A stretch of DNA of 64,000 bases from Leeuwenhoekiella polynyae (GCF_042683665.1 NZ_JBHUOO010000005.1); one strand, 5' to 3'; positions 19,801-27,544 are shown, counted from the stretch's first letter. Numbers and translations are program-made. Notes: generated from the sequence alone by a model not told the origin.

Positions 19801-19963
19801 CTCCAGATTGTGTGTCGTAGACCACTCCCGAAATCGTTTTCTGTTCATAGCTGAAAGAAATTTCTCCAGATAGAGGAGCAGCCATAAGTGTGGTTGTACT
19901 CAATAATGCCAAAGTCACTAGTGTGATTTTTTTAAGCATCCTGAGTTGTAAAAATGTTCTCAT
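16841..19963 (-). CDS. SusC/RagA-family TonB-linked outer-membrane transporter
   Basis: Outer-membrane TonB-dependent importer of oligosaccharides, 1040 residues. After a signal peptide (cleavage near LMAAPLSG) come a carboxypeptidase-regulatory-like domain (about 40-125, ISGVVYDTQSGETLPGVSVG), the SusC linker with IGYGKVKRSNLTGSV, the plug (about 140-260, RVRGANTINTG, DILKDAASAAIYGSRG) and the beta-barrel ending in an aromatic residue (NFTF). The start may be the first Met or the ninth residue (MLKK). It is paired with the downstream SusD and preceded at 50 bp by the palindrome shared with the GH28 operon, so both are probably controlled together. Confidence 0.97.
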   Translation of the reverse strand: MRTFLQLRMLKKITLVTLALLSTTTLMAAPLSGEISFSYEQKTISGVVYDTQSGETLPGVSVGIKGANTGTITDLDGSFQLQVEPGAVLVFSYVGYLTQEVPLQNQTSLTVNMETDIQSLEEVAIIGYGKVKRSNLTGSVSTVSSETLEKTNKVDAVSSIQGQVAGVTVQRTDNKPGGGGFNIRVRGANTINTGSGNGGYSPGQNPLFVVDGIFVDDISFLNPADIERMDVLKDAASAAIYGSRGTNGVVIIQTKKGKEGKMTVRYNNYVGFKEIYNLPPVFNGKSYIPFLRDVVVGNQFASNTDGNYGQYSAEAVNINDYLSEEERENIANGVSTDWVDLITRNGFQQNHTLDISGGNENTVYAAGLGYTQDQGTVYGEDFNRYTLKGNIQSDLTDWLTFGYDNYITLAKTNEGSLEAFRSAYRLKPIGRPYDDNGDLLFLPTQKETQLSNPIFDTQNWKLENKYINFIGNISLSVKPLEGLSITTKFAPNIKYTRVGEYRGLYTKSAIGNQSNTRAEVNNFLDYSYTWDNIVDYSLDIDNDNSLAATLVYSRFLQDNESYGIQVRNFTSDNFLFYNLGAGSNVNSYGSGFSRQTLESYTARINYNLMDRYILTLTGRYDGASVLSDDNKWAFFPSASFAYRVIREDFMRNQKVFSDLKLRLSYGQTGNNGIGGGLNPLGTLSLLESSYTNIGDASVSTLFVNGLANQDLTWERTSEVNVGFDFGFLNNRLTGSVDVYNRNIKDIIFFRPLPTVTGFGGTFDNIGESRNRGIEIGLNAKIIENEDFTWSTNLNFASNRNEIVNLYGNSDEIIFGAQGGTFIHRVGEPTGSLYGFKYDGIWQLDQAAEAESFGQKPGQVRVVDVNGDGQITEQGDRVVLGNPLPKWTGGFTSTMNYKNFDFSFFVYTSQGVTISSNFHNARAFSYDGEPARLWNGYDTNYWTPENPTNNWFQPGNGGSYQGAIKNMDVSFVKVGFMTLGYALPQETIQKLGIQKLRFYTTVQNPFTFSKYDGWDPENAGRNTYGASFMARTYMAGINFTF

Positions 19964-20012
19964 AAATGTGTGTTTTAGTTTTGATATTCAAATCATTATG
20001 TGTTTATGTAAT

Positions 20013-20025
20013 TATGTACTACATA
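20013..20025. promoter_or_regulatory. Candidate GntR operator upstream of susC
   Basis: TATGT-ACT-ACATA inverted repeat. On the minus strand it reads ATATGTAGTACATAA, matching the site at 14324-14338 (ATATGTAGGACATAT) at 13 of 15 positions. It lies 50 bp before the susC start codon. Confidence 0.5.
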
Positions 20026-20327
20026 TCAATATTATGAAAATATTTTATTTATAAAGCACTATAGTTAAAAATTTAACATTTATAGTTTGCATTGATTTTT
20101 TAATTGTAAGCGTATGAATACTAGTTTGTAATGCTTTTTTCTGATTTTTAGAAGATTTTTGAAATCAGTAAAGAGAGTGAAGTATCTAAGCTTAACTTCT
20201 ATATTGCTAATAGCAATCTTGCTTAATAGCTATATTTAATTTGATTGTTATTCATTAAATATTTTAAAGAAAAGAAGGAGGGATAGCTATACGGCTAAGG
20301 ATTCTGACTAGTAGGGAATAACCATAA
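20026..20327. other. A+T-rich spacer upstream of susC, no gene seen
   Basis: No credible coding frame. Two small dyads are present: CTGATTT (20141-20147) pairing with AAATCAG (20162-20168), and the perfect palindrome ATTGCTA-A-TAGCAAT at 20203-20217. Either could be part of the susC regulatory region, about 180-250 bp upstream of its start, but no assignment is possible. Confidence 0.4.
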
Positions 20328-20330
20328 ATT

Positions 20331-20358
20331 AAAAAAACCCACGTTTGCGGGTTTTTTT
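20331..20358 (-). terminator. Terminator downstream of tRNA-Arg
   Basis: AAAAAAACCC pairs with GGGTTTTTTT around an 8-nt loop. Read on the minus strand it ends the tRNA transcript about 35 bp after the mature 3' end. Confidence 0.75.
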
Positions 20359-20392
20359 AAGACTTTTATAGTCAAAAGTAGACTTATTTTGT

Positions 20393-20465
20393 GACCTTGC
20401 CAGGATTCAAACCTGGAACCTCCTGAGCCGTAATCAGGTGCGCTATTCAGTTGCGCCACAAGGCC
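20393..20465 (-). tRNA. tRNA-Arg (anticodon ACG)
   Basis: On the minus strand a full cloverleaf is present: acceptor GGCCTTG pairs with CAAGGTC, D stem GCGC/GCGC, anticodon stem CCTGA/TCAGG enclosing TTACGGC (anticodon ACG), and T stem CCAGG/CCTGG enclosing TTTGAAT. 73 nt; the CCA end is not encoded. ACG is normally edited to ICG by TadA to read CGU, CGC and CGA. It stands between susC and the HEIGH protease gene with its own terminator. Confidence 0.95.
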
Positions 20466-20554
20466 TTTATTTTTGCAAAAATTTGATATTTATTTACCTC
20501 ATTTTGCGGGTGCAAATATAAGTCTTTTTTGAATATCTGCAAACTTAAAAAATA

Positions 20555-20585
20555 AAAAAAGCCATTTTAATTAAAATGGCTTTTA
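20555..20585 (-). terminator. Terminator of the HEIGH protease gene
   Basis: Perfect palindrome GCCATTTTAATTAAAATGGC (20561-20580) flanked by an A tract and a T tract, 18 bp downstream of the stop codon. Confidence 0.75.
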
Positions 20586-20602
20586 AAGTGTCTAATTAAT
20601 AC

Positions 20603-21472
20603 TTAGTACATATTGTTTAAAGCAGTAATATCATTAGCGTTGAATTCACCATCTTCACTAGCACTAAAGCAAGCAAGCATAATAGATGTAGAGTCATAGC
20701 CAGTTGGAGTTCCCGGAATGTGGTTAGTATCTCCACCTTCATTTACATTTTGACCGCAACTTTGTCTGCTAAACCAATCTGTATGTCTAAATCCTACTGA
20801 GTGACCTATTTCATGAGTTAATACGTGTTCAACAACATTTGTGTCATAATTAGTAAGGCCATAAATCTGTACAAATTTAAAAGGCAATCCATTACTAGGG
20901 AAGCCAGCGCTACCACCTGCACCACTAGGATTGTTGACAGTGTTGTTATAGACAACCATGTCTTTACTTTGATAATCTGTACCAAAAGTTAAATTGAAAC
21001 TAATGCTTACACCATTTAGATCATTGTAGTTTGCTACTGCCCATTCAAGTGCGGTACGTTCTTTTTGGGTTAAAGCCTGGTTGCCACCAGTATACCCAAT
21101 TATCGAAATCGTACGTCCCTGACTCACTAATGCAGATGTCCTATATTGTTTAGAATCTCCTTTACCATCTTTAGTTTGCTTAATGTTAGCGGTCATTTCA
21201 GCTAATTGATCTGGAGTTACAATAACATCCTCTTCTAAGAAAAGTCTGGGCTCAGAGGAACCGTCAGGAAAGTAGAAGTCGTCCCAACGAATATAATTAG
21301 TATTCATTCCTAAATTTTCAACCTGATCAATGACGGTTTGTGACACCTCAAGATTAGCAGTAGGTTGTGCGGCTTCAGGTGTGCTTTCTGAAGCCTCTTC
21401 AGAACAAGAAGCAAATACCATTGAAATTCCCAGGCTTAAAAAGCCTACTTTTTTAATTGTTTCTGATAACAT
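20603..21472 (-). CDS. M57-type HEIGH metalloprotease lipoprotein
   Basis: Predicted secreted zinc protease of 289 residues. The lipoprotein signal ends VFASC (Cys about 22), followed by a Glu/Ser/Ala-rich linker. The zinc motif HEIGHSVGFRH in THEIGHSVGFRHTDWF matches the extended metzincin pattern HExxHxxGxxH and the name-giving HEIGH motif of Pfam Peptidase_M57. Two cysteines near the C-terminus (RQSCGQ, LACFSA) could form a disulfide. Family members in Bacteroidota are usually uncharacterised. It is monocistronic with its own terminator. Substrate unknown. Confidence 0.85.
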   Translation of the reverse strand: MLSETIKKVGFLSLGISMVFASCSEEASESTPEAAQPTANLEVSQTVIDQVENLGMNTNYIRWDDFYFPDGSSEPRLFLEEDVIVTPDQLAEMTANIKQTKDGKGDSKQYRTSALVSQGRTISIIGYTGGNQALTQKERTALEWAVANYNDLNGVSISFNLTFGTDYQSKDMVVYNNTVNNPSGAGGSAGFPSNGLPFKFVQIYGLTNYDTNVVEHVLTHEIGHSVGFRHTDWFSRQSCGQNVNEGGDTNHIPGTPTGYDSTSIMLACFSASEDGEFNANDITALNNMY

Positions 21473-21596
21473 ATAATAATAGTTAGTGTTTATAATACTT
21501 GTAAAATATTATAAAAAAACAACATGTAACGCTATTAATCGTTAAAATTATAACTTTTAACGATTTAAAATTGCATTTAATCAATAATAAGGTAAG

Positions 21597-21623
21597 AAAA
21601 AAGCCTCTTTAAGAGGCTTTTTA
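21597..21623 (-). terminator. Terminator downstream of clpS
   Basis: AAGCCTCTT pairs with AAGAGGCTT (21601-21619) between an A tract and a T tract, 22 bp after the clpS stop on the minus strand. Confidence 0.75.
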
Positions 21624-21645
21624 TGTATAGGCTATTTTTTGGAAT

Positions 21646-21921
21646 TTATATGATTTCTGCACTGAGGCCGGCATCTAGAAGTGCGCTACAACGTGGTTCA
21701 AGGTCATCATAGCTTCCGGTCTTTACAGTACATTTTCCTTTATAATGAACTATCAATGAACATTGTTCTGCTTGTATTGGGGTATGATCACAAACATGTA
21801 CTAAAGTATTTATTACGTGATCAAATGTGTTAACATCATCATTGTATACGATAATTTCATTATTTCGATCTTCTGCCTCGAGGACGTCTACTTCTTCTTG
21901 AATCTTTTCTCTTGTGCTCAT
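21646..21921 (-). CDS. clpS: ATP-dependent Clp protease adaptor ClpS
   Basis: Cytosolic adaptor that delivers N-degron substrates to ClpAP-type proteases. 91 residues, normal length. The core IIVYNDDVNTFDHVINTLV holds the ClpS NDD motif region contacting the N-terminal residue, and the C-terminal part KGKCTVKTGSYDDLEPRCSALL fits the fold. It lies 25 bp downstream of prmA in the prmA-clpS order common in Flavobacteriia and probably shares its transcript. Confidence 0.93.
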   Translation of the reverse strand: MSTREKIQEEVDVLEAEDRNNEIIVYNDDVNTFDHVINTLVHVCDHTPIQAEQCSLIVHYKGKCTVKTGSYDDLEPRCSALLDAGLSAEII

Positions 21922-21946
21922 TGGTAAAAAACTTATATTCAGGGGG

Positions 21947-22783
21947 TTAATTTTTTACAAATTTACATGCTACCCAATTATTTTTTTCAAAATTCATGAT
22001 AAAATTTAATCCGTGTTGATTGCAAACGTTAGTAATCGCCGGAATATCTTGAGTGTAAAACCCACTTAAGAGCAAAATACCTTCATGATTTAAGCAACCT
22101 GCGTAGGTGGGAATATCATTCATTAGAATGTTTCGGTTAATGTTTGCGATGATCAGATCATATTGTTTGCCTTTTAAAAGACTAGAGTCTCCCTCGTATG
22201 CTTTAATAAAATCAACATCATTACGGGATACATTCTCTACAGTATTCTCATAACACCACGGGTCAATATCTATTGCGTCTACCGGTTTTGCGCCTTTTAA
22301 TGCAGCAAGAATAGCAAGTATTCCTGTGCCACAACCCATATCAAGTGTTTTTAAGCCAGCAACTTCAATTTTTAGAAGGTGTTTGATCATGAGATGTGTG
22401 GTCTCATGATGCCCGGTACCGAAAGACATTTTAGGTTCAATAACAATATCAAACTCCATCTCTGGTTTAGGATGAAATGGAGCTCTTACCGAGCAAATAC
22501 CATCAACTTCAATGGGTTCAAAATTCTTTTCCCATTCTTCGTTCCAATTTACCGGCTCTATAAGCTTAACAGAGTATGAAACTTCAAATTCAGGGTTATT
22601 GAGTAGATAGATGTCTTCTAAAAGATTTTCTTTATCTAAGGCAGAGAGGATGTATGCTTTTACACCCTCTTCTGTCTCATCAAAACTTTCAAAATCAAGC
22701 TGACTCAATTCAGCAATGAGTATTTCTGCACCGGGATTTACCGGTGTTACTTTAAACGCGTATTCAGAATATGCTTCAGCCAT
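21947..22783 (-). CDS. prmA: Ribosomal protein L11 methyltransferase
   Basis: SAM-dependent methyltransferase that trimethylates ribosomal protein L11. 278 residues: an N-terminal substrate-recognition domain (about 1-100) and a class I Rossmann methyltransferase domain. The SAM motif LDMGCGTGILAILAALKGA, the acidic loop AIDIDPWCYENTVENV and the catalytic-region IIANINRNIL are visible; GTGHHETT is the conserved linker segment. Located 8 bp downstream of tpiA in the run tlpA-like, tpiA, prmA, clpS. Confidence 0.95.
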   Translation of the reverse strand: MAEAYSEYAFKVTPVNPGAEILIAELSQLDFESFDETEEGVKAYILSALDKENLLEDIYLLNNPEFEVSYSVKLIEPVNWNEEWEKNFEPIEVDGICSVRAPFHPKPEMEFDIVIEPKMSFGTGHHETTHLMIKHLLKIEVAGLKTLDMGCGTGILAILAALKGAKPVDAIDIDPWCYENTVENVSRNDVDFIKAYEGDSSLLKGKQYDLIIANINRNILMNDIPTYAGCLNHEGILLLSGFYTQDIPAITNVCNQHGLNFIMNFEKNNWVACKFVKN

Positions 22784-22791
22784 AAATTATT

Positions 22792-23541
22792 TTAAAATGC
22801 GTTTACGATCGCCATAAAGTCTTCGGCTTTTAAAGAAGCACCACCTATAAGGCCACCATCAACATCTGGCTTTGAAAATATCTCTTTAGCGTTAGCAGGT
22901 TTTACACTACCACCATAAAGGACAGTAACGCTGTCTGCTACTTCTTGAGAATATTCATCAGCAATAGTTTTTCTGATAAAAGCGTGCATTTCCTGAGCTT
23001 GATCTGGGCTTGCTGTTTCTCCTGTGCCTATTGCCCAAACCGGTTCATAAGCTAGTATTATGTGCTTCCAGGCATCTGCATCCAGATGAAAAAGCGCCTG
23101 ACTGATTTGTTTATTTACCACTTCAAAATGCTCGCTGAAGTTTCGGTCTTTAAGCTCTTCACCAAAACAGTAAATCACTTTCATATCATTTTCTAAAGCG
23201 GTATTTACTTTTTCTGCAAGTAAATCTTCTTTCTCTTCAAAATAAGCTCTGCGCTCGCTATGTCCTAATATTACTGTTTTAACGCCAACACCCTTTAGCA
23301 TAGAGGCACTGATCTCACCGGTAAAAGCACCAGAAGTAGATTGATGCATATTTTGTGCTGCAACTTCAATACCAGCTCCTTTTAATGCTTCAAAGGCACT
23401 GTAAAGGTTTGTAAAAGGAGGTGCTATAATAATTTCTGCATCAGAAGTTTTAGCTATAGATTTTAGTCCGCCGATCAATTCTTGCGTATCAGCAAGATCT
23501 GTATTCATTTTCCAGTTACCGGCTACGATGTTTTTTCTCAT
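22792..23541 (-). CDS. tpiA: Triosephosphate isomerase
   Basis: Glycolytic enzyme interconverting dihydroxyacetone phosphate and glyceraldehyde-3-phosphate. 249 residues, a TIM barrel with all hallmarks: GNWKMN with the catalytic Lys, ILGHSERR with the electrophilic His, AYEPVWAIGTG with the catalytic Glu, and the phosphate-binding LYGGSVKPAN. Its ATG overlaps the stop of the thioredoxin gene by 4 bp (translational coupling). Confidence 0.98.
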   Translation of the reverse strand: MRKNIVAGNWKMNTDLADTQELIGGLKSIAKTSDAEIIIAPPFTNLYSAFEALKGAGIEVAAQNMHQSTSGAFTGEISASMLKGVGVKTVILGHSERRAYFEEKEDLLAEKVNTALENDMKVIYCFGEELKDRNFSEHFEVVNKQISQALFHLDADAWKHIILAYEPVWAIGTGETASPDQAQEMHAFIRKTIADEYSQEVADSVTVLYGGSVKPANAKEIFSKPDVDGGLIGGASLKAEDFMAIVNAF

Positions 23542-24020
23542 TGTATTTGATTTAGTAGTTGATTGTCTTTTGTGGTTATTGCTTTATAAACTTTAATTTG
23601 TCCAGATTCATCAAGCAAAATATAGCGAGGAATCCAGTCCAGATCTATACTGCTGCATAGCGGTCCTTTCCAACCATGTTTGATGAAGTAATGACTTCCC
23701 TGTAGGTCATATTTATCAATACCTGCTTTCCAGCGCTCTGTATCTTTGTCTAGTGAAAGAAAAACGTAATTTATATTAGGATTATCTTCTTGTAGTTTTT
23801 TTAGATCAGGAAAGCCGGCGATACAGTCTTTACACCAGGATGCCCAGATATCAATCAGCACAGTTTTGCCTTTATGCATTTCTAAAACAGATTCAAAAGT
23901 GACTTCAGAACCGCTAGTCTTGATCAAGACATCCTGAAGTGCTTCGGCAGAAAATGATTTTTCCTGAGAAAAACCTACTGAAAAACAAAGTATTGTTAAT
24001 AATGTAAGTATGATTTTCAT
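23538..24020 (-). CDS. TlpA-like thioredoxin-fold protein, secreted
   Basis: 160-residue periplasmic thiol-disulfide protein. Signal peptide MKIILTLLTILCFSVGFSQ, then a thioredoxin fold with the redox motif in DIWASWCKDCIAGFPDLKKL (CKDC in place of the usual CxPC/CGPC) and a conserved cis-Pro region at LDWIPRYILLDESG. TlpA/ResA relatives reduce disulfides in extracytoplasmic proteins such as cytochromes. The partner is not evident; the overlap with tpiA suggests shared transcription only. Confidence 0.88.
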   Translation of the reverse strand: MKIILTLLTILCFSVGFSQEKSFSAEALQDVLIKTSGSEVTFESVLEMHKGKTVLIDIWASWCKDCIAGFPDLKKLQEDNPNINYVFLSLDKDTERWKAGIDKYDLQGSHYFIKHGWKGPLCSSIDLDWIPRYILLDESGQIKVYKAITTKDNQLLNQIQ

Positions 24021-24075
24021 AAAAACGAATAAGATATAAAATTAGGATTAGTCAGCCTATTCTACAACAATATGG

Positions 24076-25128
24076 CTATCTAATGCGCACTTTAGGGTCC
24101 AGGAGACCGTAAATAATATCAACGAGAATATTTATAAGAATAAACATCGTTGCGATGACGAGCACAGCACCCATAATTATGGGTAAGTCAAGCGTATTTA
24201 AGGCATCGACGATCTCTTTACCAAGGCCATTCCATCCAAAAATATATTCCACAAAAACAGCACCCGCAAGCATAGAAGCAAACCAGCCCGAAACTGCTGT
24301 TACCACAGGGTTTAAAGCATTTTTTAACGCATGTCGCCACACGATCTGATGCTGATTGAGTCCTTTTGCCTGAGCAGTACGGATGTATTCCTGATTGTAT
24401 ACTTCTAAAAGTGAATTACGCATCAATTGAATTACAACCGCTAACGGACGTATTCCTAAAACCAAAGCAGGTAATACAATATTTTTCCATTGAATGGTTA
24501 TGGCTTCACCGAAATCGTCCATCTCATACAGGCTTCCTGTCATATTGAGATTTGTGTATTCGTGTAGTATATAACCAAAAAACCAGGCAAATAAAATAGC
24601 ACTGAAAAAACTTGGAACACTCATTCCAAAGGTACTCACAACCTGAATTAATTTATCAAGCCAAGTGTCTCTGGCATTCGCCGAAATGACTCCTAGAAGT
24701 ATACCCAAAAGAATAGCAAGGGTTATTGCACTCACTGCAAGAACTATAGTGTTGGGTAAAGTTTCAGAAATGACCGCTACAACCGTTTTTCCTGTTTTTT
24801 GAAAAGACTCTCGTAGGTACGGTTTTTTTATAGCCAGCGTATAGTTTCCAATTGAAAATATTCTCGTGTAATTATATTTTCCGGAAGTTAAACTCGTATA
24901 ATTATCTCCGTTATTGTTATGAATAGAAAGGGGAGATAAATCATTAAGGTAATATGCGTATTGGGTAAGCACAGGTTGATCAAAACCGTATTTATGTTTT
25001 ATTATCGCTAATTGCTCAGGGTCTTCATTTTGGTCCAGCATCATGCGTGCAGGATCTCCTGGAAGAACTGTAAATAATAAAAACACAACTGTTACTACCC
25101 CAAACAGGGTAAGCAAAGCGTAGAACAA
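24076..25128 (-). CDS. ABC transporter permease, DppB/OppB type, non-ATG start
   Basis: Inner-membrane permease subunit of a peptide/nickel-type ABC importer, 350 residues. N-terminal LLFTVLPGDPARMMLDQNEDPEQ is the DppB signature; the binding-protein-dependent transport domain (about 120-345) has six helices with the EAA loop around EYIRTAQAKGLNQHQIVWRHALKNAL. A periplasmic stretch of about 60 residues (65-120) separates helix 1 from the rest. No ATG is available: TTG 25126-25128 is one option, and the family N-terminus suggests initiation a few codons further upstream (for example CTG at 25150-25152, next to the upstream stop). No partner permease, ATPase or binding protein is adjacent. Confidence 0.85.
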   Translation of the reverse strand: MFYALLTLFGVVTVVFLLFTVLPGDPARMMLDQNEDPEQLAIIKHKYGFDQPVLTQYAYYLNDLSPLSIHNNNGDNYTSLTSGKYNYTRIFSIGNYTLAIKKPYLRESFQKTGKTVVAVISETLPNTIVLAVSAITLAILLGILLGVISANARDTWLDKLIQVVSTFGMSVPSFFSAILFAWFFGYILHEYTNLNMTGSLYEMDDFGEAITIQWKNIVLPALVLGIRPLAVVIQLMRNSLLEVYNQEYIRTAQAKGLNQHQIVWRHALKNALNPVVTAVSGWFASMLAGAVFVEYIFGWNGLGKEIVDALNTLDLPIIMGAVLVIATMFILINILVDIIYGLLDPKVRIR

Positions 25129-25148
25129 TTTATTTAAGATATATAGAA

Positions 25149-26891
25149 TCAGAGTCTTTTGATTTCAGAGATTTTAAGGGCTTTAAATTTGGCATCTTTG
25201 CCCATCAAGTCGGCTACATATTCTTCAATAGTGCGCTCAAACCCTGCTTCTTTTCTGCGTTGATTTACGGTTTCTGGGTCTTTAATTGGCCAAATAAAAA
25301 AGCCGTTTTCTGCAGTGATCTGAGCCTGACTTCCATAGAGTTGCTCTTTATCTTGCATCATTAAAAATTTATCTTCTAAAACCGCTACCTTAGTTATAGG
25401 TATTTCGCCTTGAGCTGCAGCTTTTTTAAATAAATCTATATACTGATCTATTTGTATGGGATTGTGTTCAATAACTTCTAGCGCAATAAGATTTGTAGGT
25501 TCACCCACTAATGATTTACCGGGATAGCCGTGATTGTCAAGAATAGCTTTTACGACTTTAAGGTTACTGGTGTCAAGCATGCGTTGCTTTTTCCATAGAT
25601 CACCTGTGTAATCTTCTTTAGGAATACCCATTTCTTCTGCCAGCGCAATACGTTTTGCTTCGTCTGTTTCTTGTAACAAAGGTCTATACAATTGATCATA
25701 ACGTGCAATACTGTCTAAGCGTTGTTTCAATTCTAGGTTAAGAGCTGGTTTAGCAGAGGGCAAGACTTCAAGCTCAATTTCATCAACATCATTCCAATGT
25801 TTTTTCTGAATGATCGTCCCTTTGTTGAGTTTTAAAATTCCTGGATTACTGCGTACAATAGTTTTAAGTGTTGTAGCATCAGTAAAATAAAAATCAAAGT
25901 TGATGTTTTGTTTATTTTGTAGATCACGCACAGCTTCATCGCCAGATGCGGTAAGACCAATTACTGTATACCCTTTTTTTAAAGCTTCATCTGTAAGATC
26001 TTTAACTGCCGGCCAGCCATTCCATTCGGTTTTGCTTAGATCATAAGCAATAATTACAATTAGATTTGGCATATTGAGAAAATCCTCAGTATAACTCTCG
26101 CCGTCTTTTTCTATGGTGAAATCGTGAATAGGGGGTATGTAACCTTCGGAAACAACTTCAGTTTCTACTCCTAAAAATTCACCTTCACTTGATGGGTATT
26201 CTCCTTGTGTTGTGATTATTTTTTCTTCTCCATTAATATTGAATTTCCAATGGTAATCAAAAACAGCTTCTGGAGCCCCTTCAGGTATGGTCATGCCTTC
26301 ACTGATATTTACACCCACTTTATAAGCTCTGAAATCAATCGCCGGTAGATGCATCAATACATAATAGGCAAAACCTAGACAGCCTATAAACGTCACGAAG
26401 ATTAAGATCGAGCGCGTGAAATTTGTGAAAAAAGGCTTGATCTGTTTCAGATTGAAAAACAAAAAGAGAATCATAACCAGCAGGATCACATCTTTTGTAA
26501 ACGACTGCCAAGGTGTTAAAGGAAGCGCATCACCAAAACAACCACAATCTGTCACCTTATTGAAGTATGCTGAATAGAATGTAAGAAAGGTGAAGAAAAC
26601 GATCATGAGCAGCAAAAGCCACATCGTTAGTTTTTTGTAGTATCCTATTATTAAAGCGACACCTAAAACAAGTTCTACAATAACTAAGATAATAGCGAGT
26701 CCCAAAGCAAATGGACTCATAAACTCGATATTTAAAACATCTGGTGCAAAATATTCTTGTAGTTTGAATGAAAACCCAACCGGATCATTGAGTTTTACAA
26801 ATCCTGAAATGATAAACAGGACTCCAACAAAAATGCGTACGAAACTTACTAGTTTTTTCAAATTAAGAGGTTTTAGTTGTAGCTTCTTCAA
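25149..26891 (-). CDS. DoxX/MauE-like membrane protein with C-terminal thioredoxin-like region (BT_3928 family)
   Basis: 580-residue inner-membrane protein. The N-terminal part (about 15-190) has five hydrophobic helices of the DoxX/MauE type with FIISGFVKLNDPVGFSFKLQEYF and the cysteine motif TDCGCFGDALPL. The remainder is extracytoplasmic and includes a thioredoxin-like region (about 270-370, IVIIAYDLSKTEWNG) lacking the CxxC pair. Function is unknown; the MauE relationship suggests redox or protein-maturation work. The start overlaps the DUF1599 gene by 29 bp. Typical for Flavobacteriia. Confidence 0.8.
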   Translation of the reverse strand: MKKLQLKPLNLKKLVSFVRIFVGVLFIISGFVKLNDPVGFSFKLQEYFAPDVLNIEFMSPFALGLAIILVIVELVLGVALIIGYYKKLTMWLLLLMIVFFTFLTFYSAYFNKVTDCGCFGDALPLTPWQSFTKDVILLVMILFLFFNLKQIKPFFTNFTRSILIFVTFIGCLGFAYYVLMHLPAIDFRAYKVGVNISEGMTIPEGAPEAVFDYHWKFNINGEEKIITTQGEYPSSEGEFLGVETEVVSEGYIPPIHDFTIEKDGESYTEDFLNMPNLIVIIAYDLSKTEWNGWPAVKDLTDEALKKGYTVIGLTASGDEAVRDLQNKQNINFDFYFTDATTLKTIVRSNPGILKLNKGTIIQKKHWNDVDEIELEVLPSAKPALNLELKQRLDSIARYDQLYRPLLQETDEAKRIALAEEMGIPKEDYTGDLWKKQRMLDTSNLKVVKAILDNHGYPGKSLVGEPTNLIALEVIEHNPIQIDQYIDLFKKAAAQGEIPITKVAVLEDKFLMMQDKEQLYGSQAQITAENGFFIWPIKDPETVNQRRKEAGFERTIEEYVADLMGKDAKFKALKISEIKRL

Positions 26892-27417
26892 TTAATATCA
26901 TAGCAAAAACAGCATAATTAATCATATCCTGGTAGTTTGCATCTATACCTTCAGAAACTAAGGTTTTACCTTTATTGTTTTCTATTTGCTTTACGCGTAA
27001 GAGTTTTTGCAAAATCAGGTCTGTAAGTGAGCTGATGCGCATATCGCGCCAGGCTTCACCATAATCATGATTCTTGTTTAGCATCAATTCTTTGGTGATT
27101 TGAACTTGCTCGTCATAAGCAATAAGTGATCGTTCCAAATTAAAATCAGGTTGCTCTACAACACCTTCTTGAAGTTGTATAAGCGCCATTATCGAATAAT
27201 TGATAATCCCTATAAATTCTGAAGCTTCGCCCTCATCAACTTTATGAACAGCGTTTTGCTGCAATCCACGTATGCGCTGTGCTTTTATAAAAATTTGATC
27301 GGTAAGTGACGGTAGTCTTAGAATACGCCAAGCACTACCGTAATCACTCATTTTCTTTGAAAATAAATCGCGGCAGATCTTAATTACCGCATCGTATTGT
27401 TCTGAAGTTTGCTCCAT
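26863..27417 (-). CDS. DUF1599 protein with internal duplication
   Basis: 184-residue cytosolic protein of the DUF1599 family, function unproven. It consists of two similar halves: KKMSDYGSAWRILRLPSLTD in the first (about residues 17-36) and KNHDYGEAWRDMRISSLTD in the second (about 110-128), each followed by a helix ending in a short INY motif (IINYSIMALI, MINYAVFAMI). The conserved DYG.AWR.. motif suggests a nucleotide-type or phosphate ligand but no activity can be assigned. First gene of the run with the DoxX protein and permease; divergent from folP. Confidence 0.8.
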   Translation of the reverse strand: MEQTSEQYDAVIKICRDLFSKKMSDYGSAWRILRLPSLTDQIFIKAQRIRGLQQNAVHKVDEGEASEFIGIINYSIMALIQLQEGVVEQPDFNLERSLIAYDEQVQITKELMLNKNHDYGEAWRDMRISSLTDLILQKLLRVKQIENNKGKTLVSEGIDANYQDMINYAVFAMILIEEATTKTS

Positions 27418-27442
27418 TAAAAATATATAAAGCCGCTTAGCC

Positions 27443-27459
27443 TGAGTTTTTAAAACTCA
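27443..27459. promoter_or_regulatory. Palindrome between DUF1599 and folP
   Basis: TGAGTTTT-T-AAAACTCA, a perfect 8-bp inverted repeat in the 127-bp divergent spacer, 26 bp before the DUF1599 start. It could be an operator; no regulator can be named. Confidence 0.3.
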
Positions 27460-27544
27460 AAGCATATTTATTAACGGCTGAGGTCAACGATTTTCTGTAA
27501 ATTTCGCCTAAAATAAGCAATCTAGAAAAACATCGCTCTATTTC

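Noticed and set aside
20393..20465. tRNA-Arg as attachment site for an island carrying the first PUL
   Set aside because: No integrase gene and no second copy of the tRNA 3' end seen in the window.
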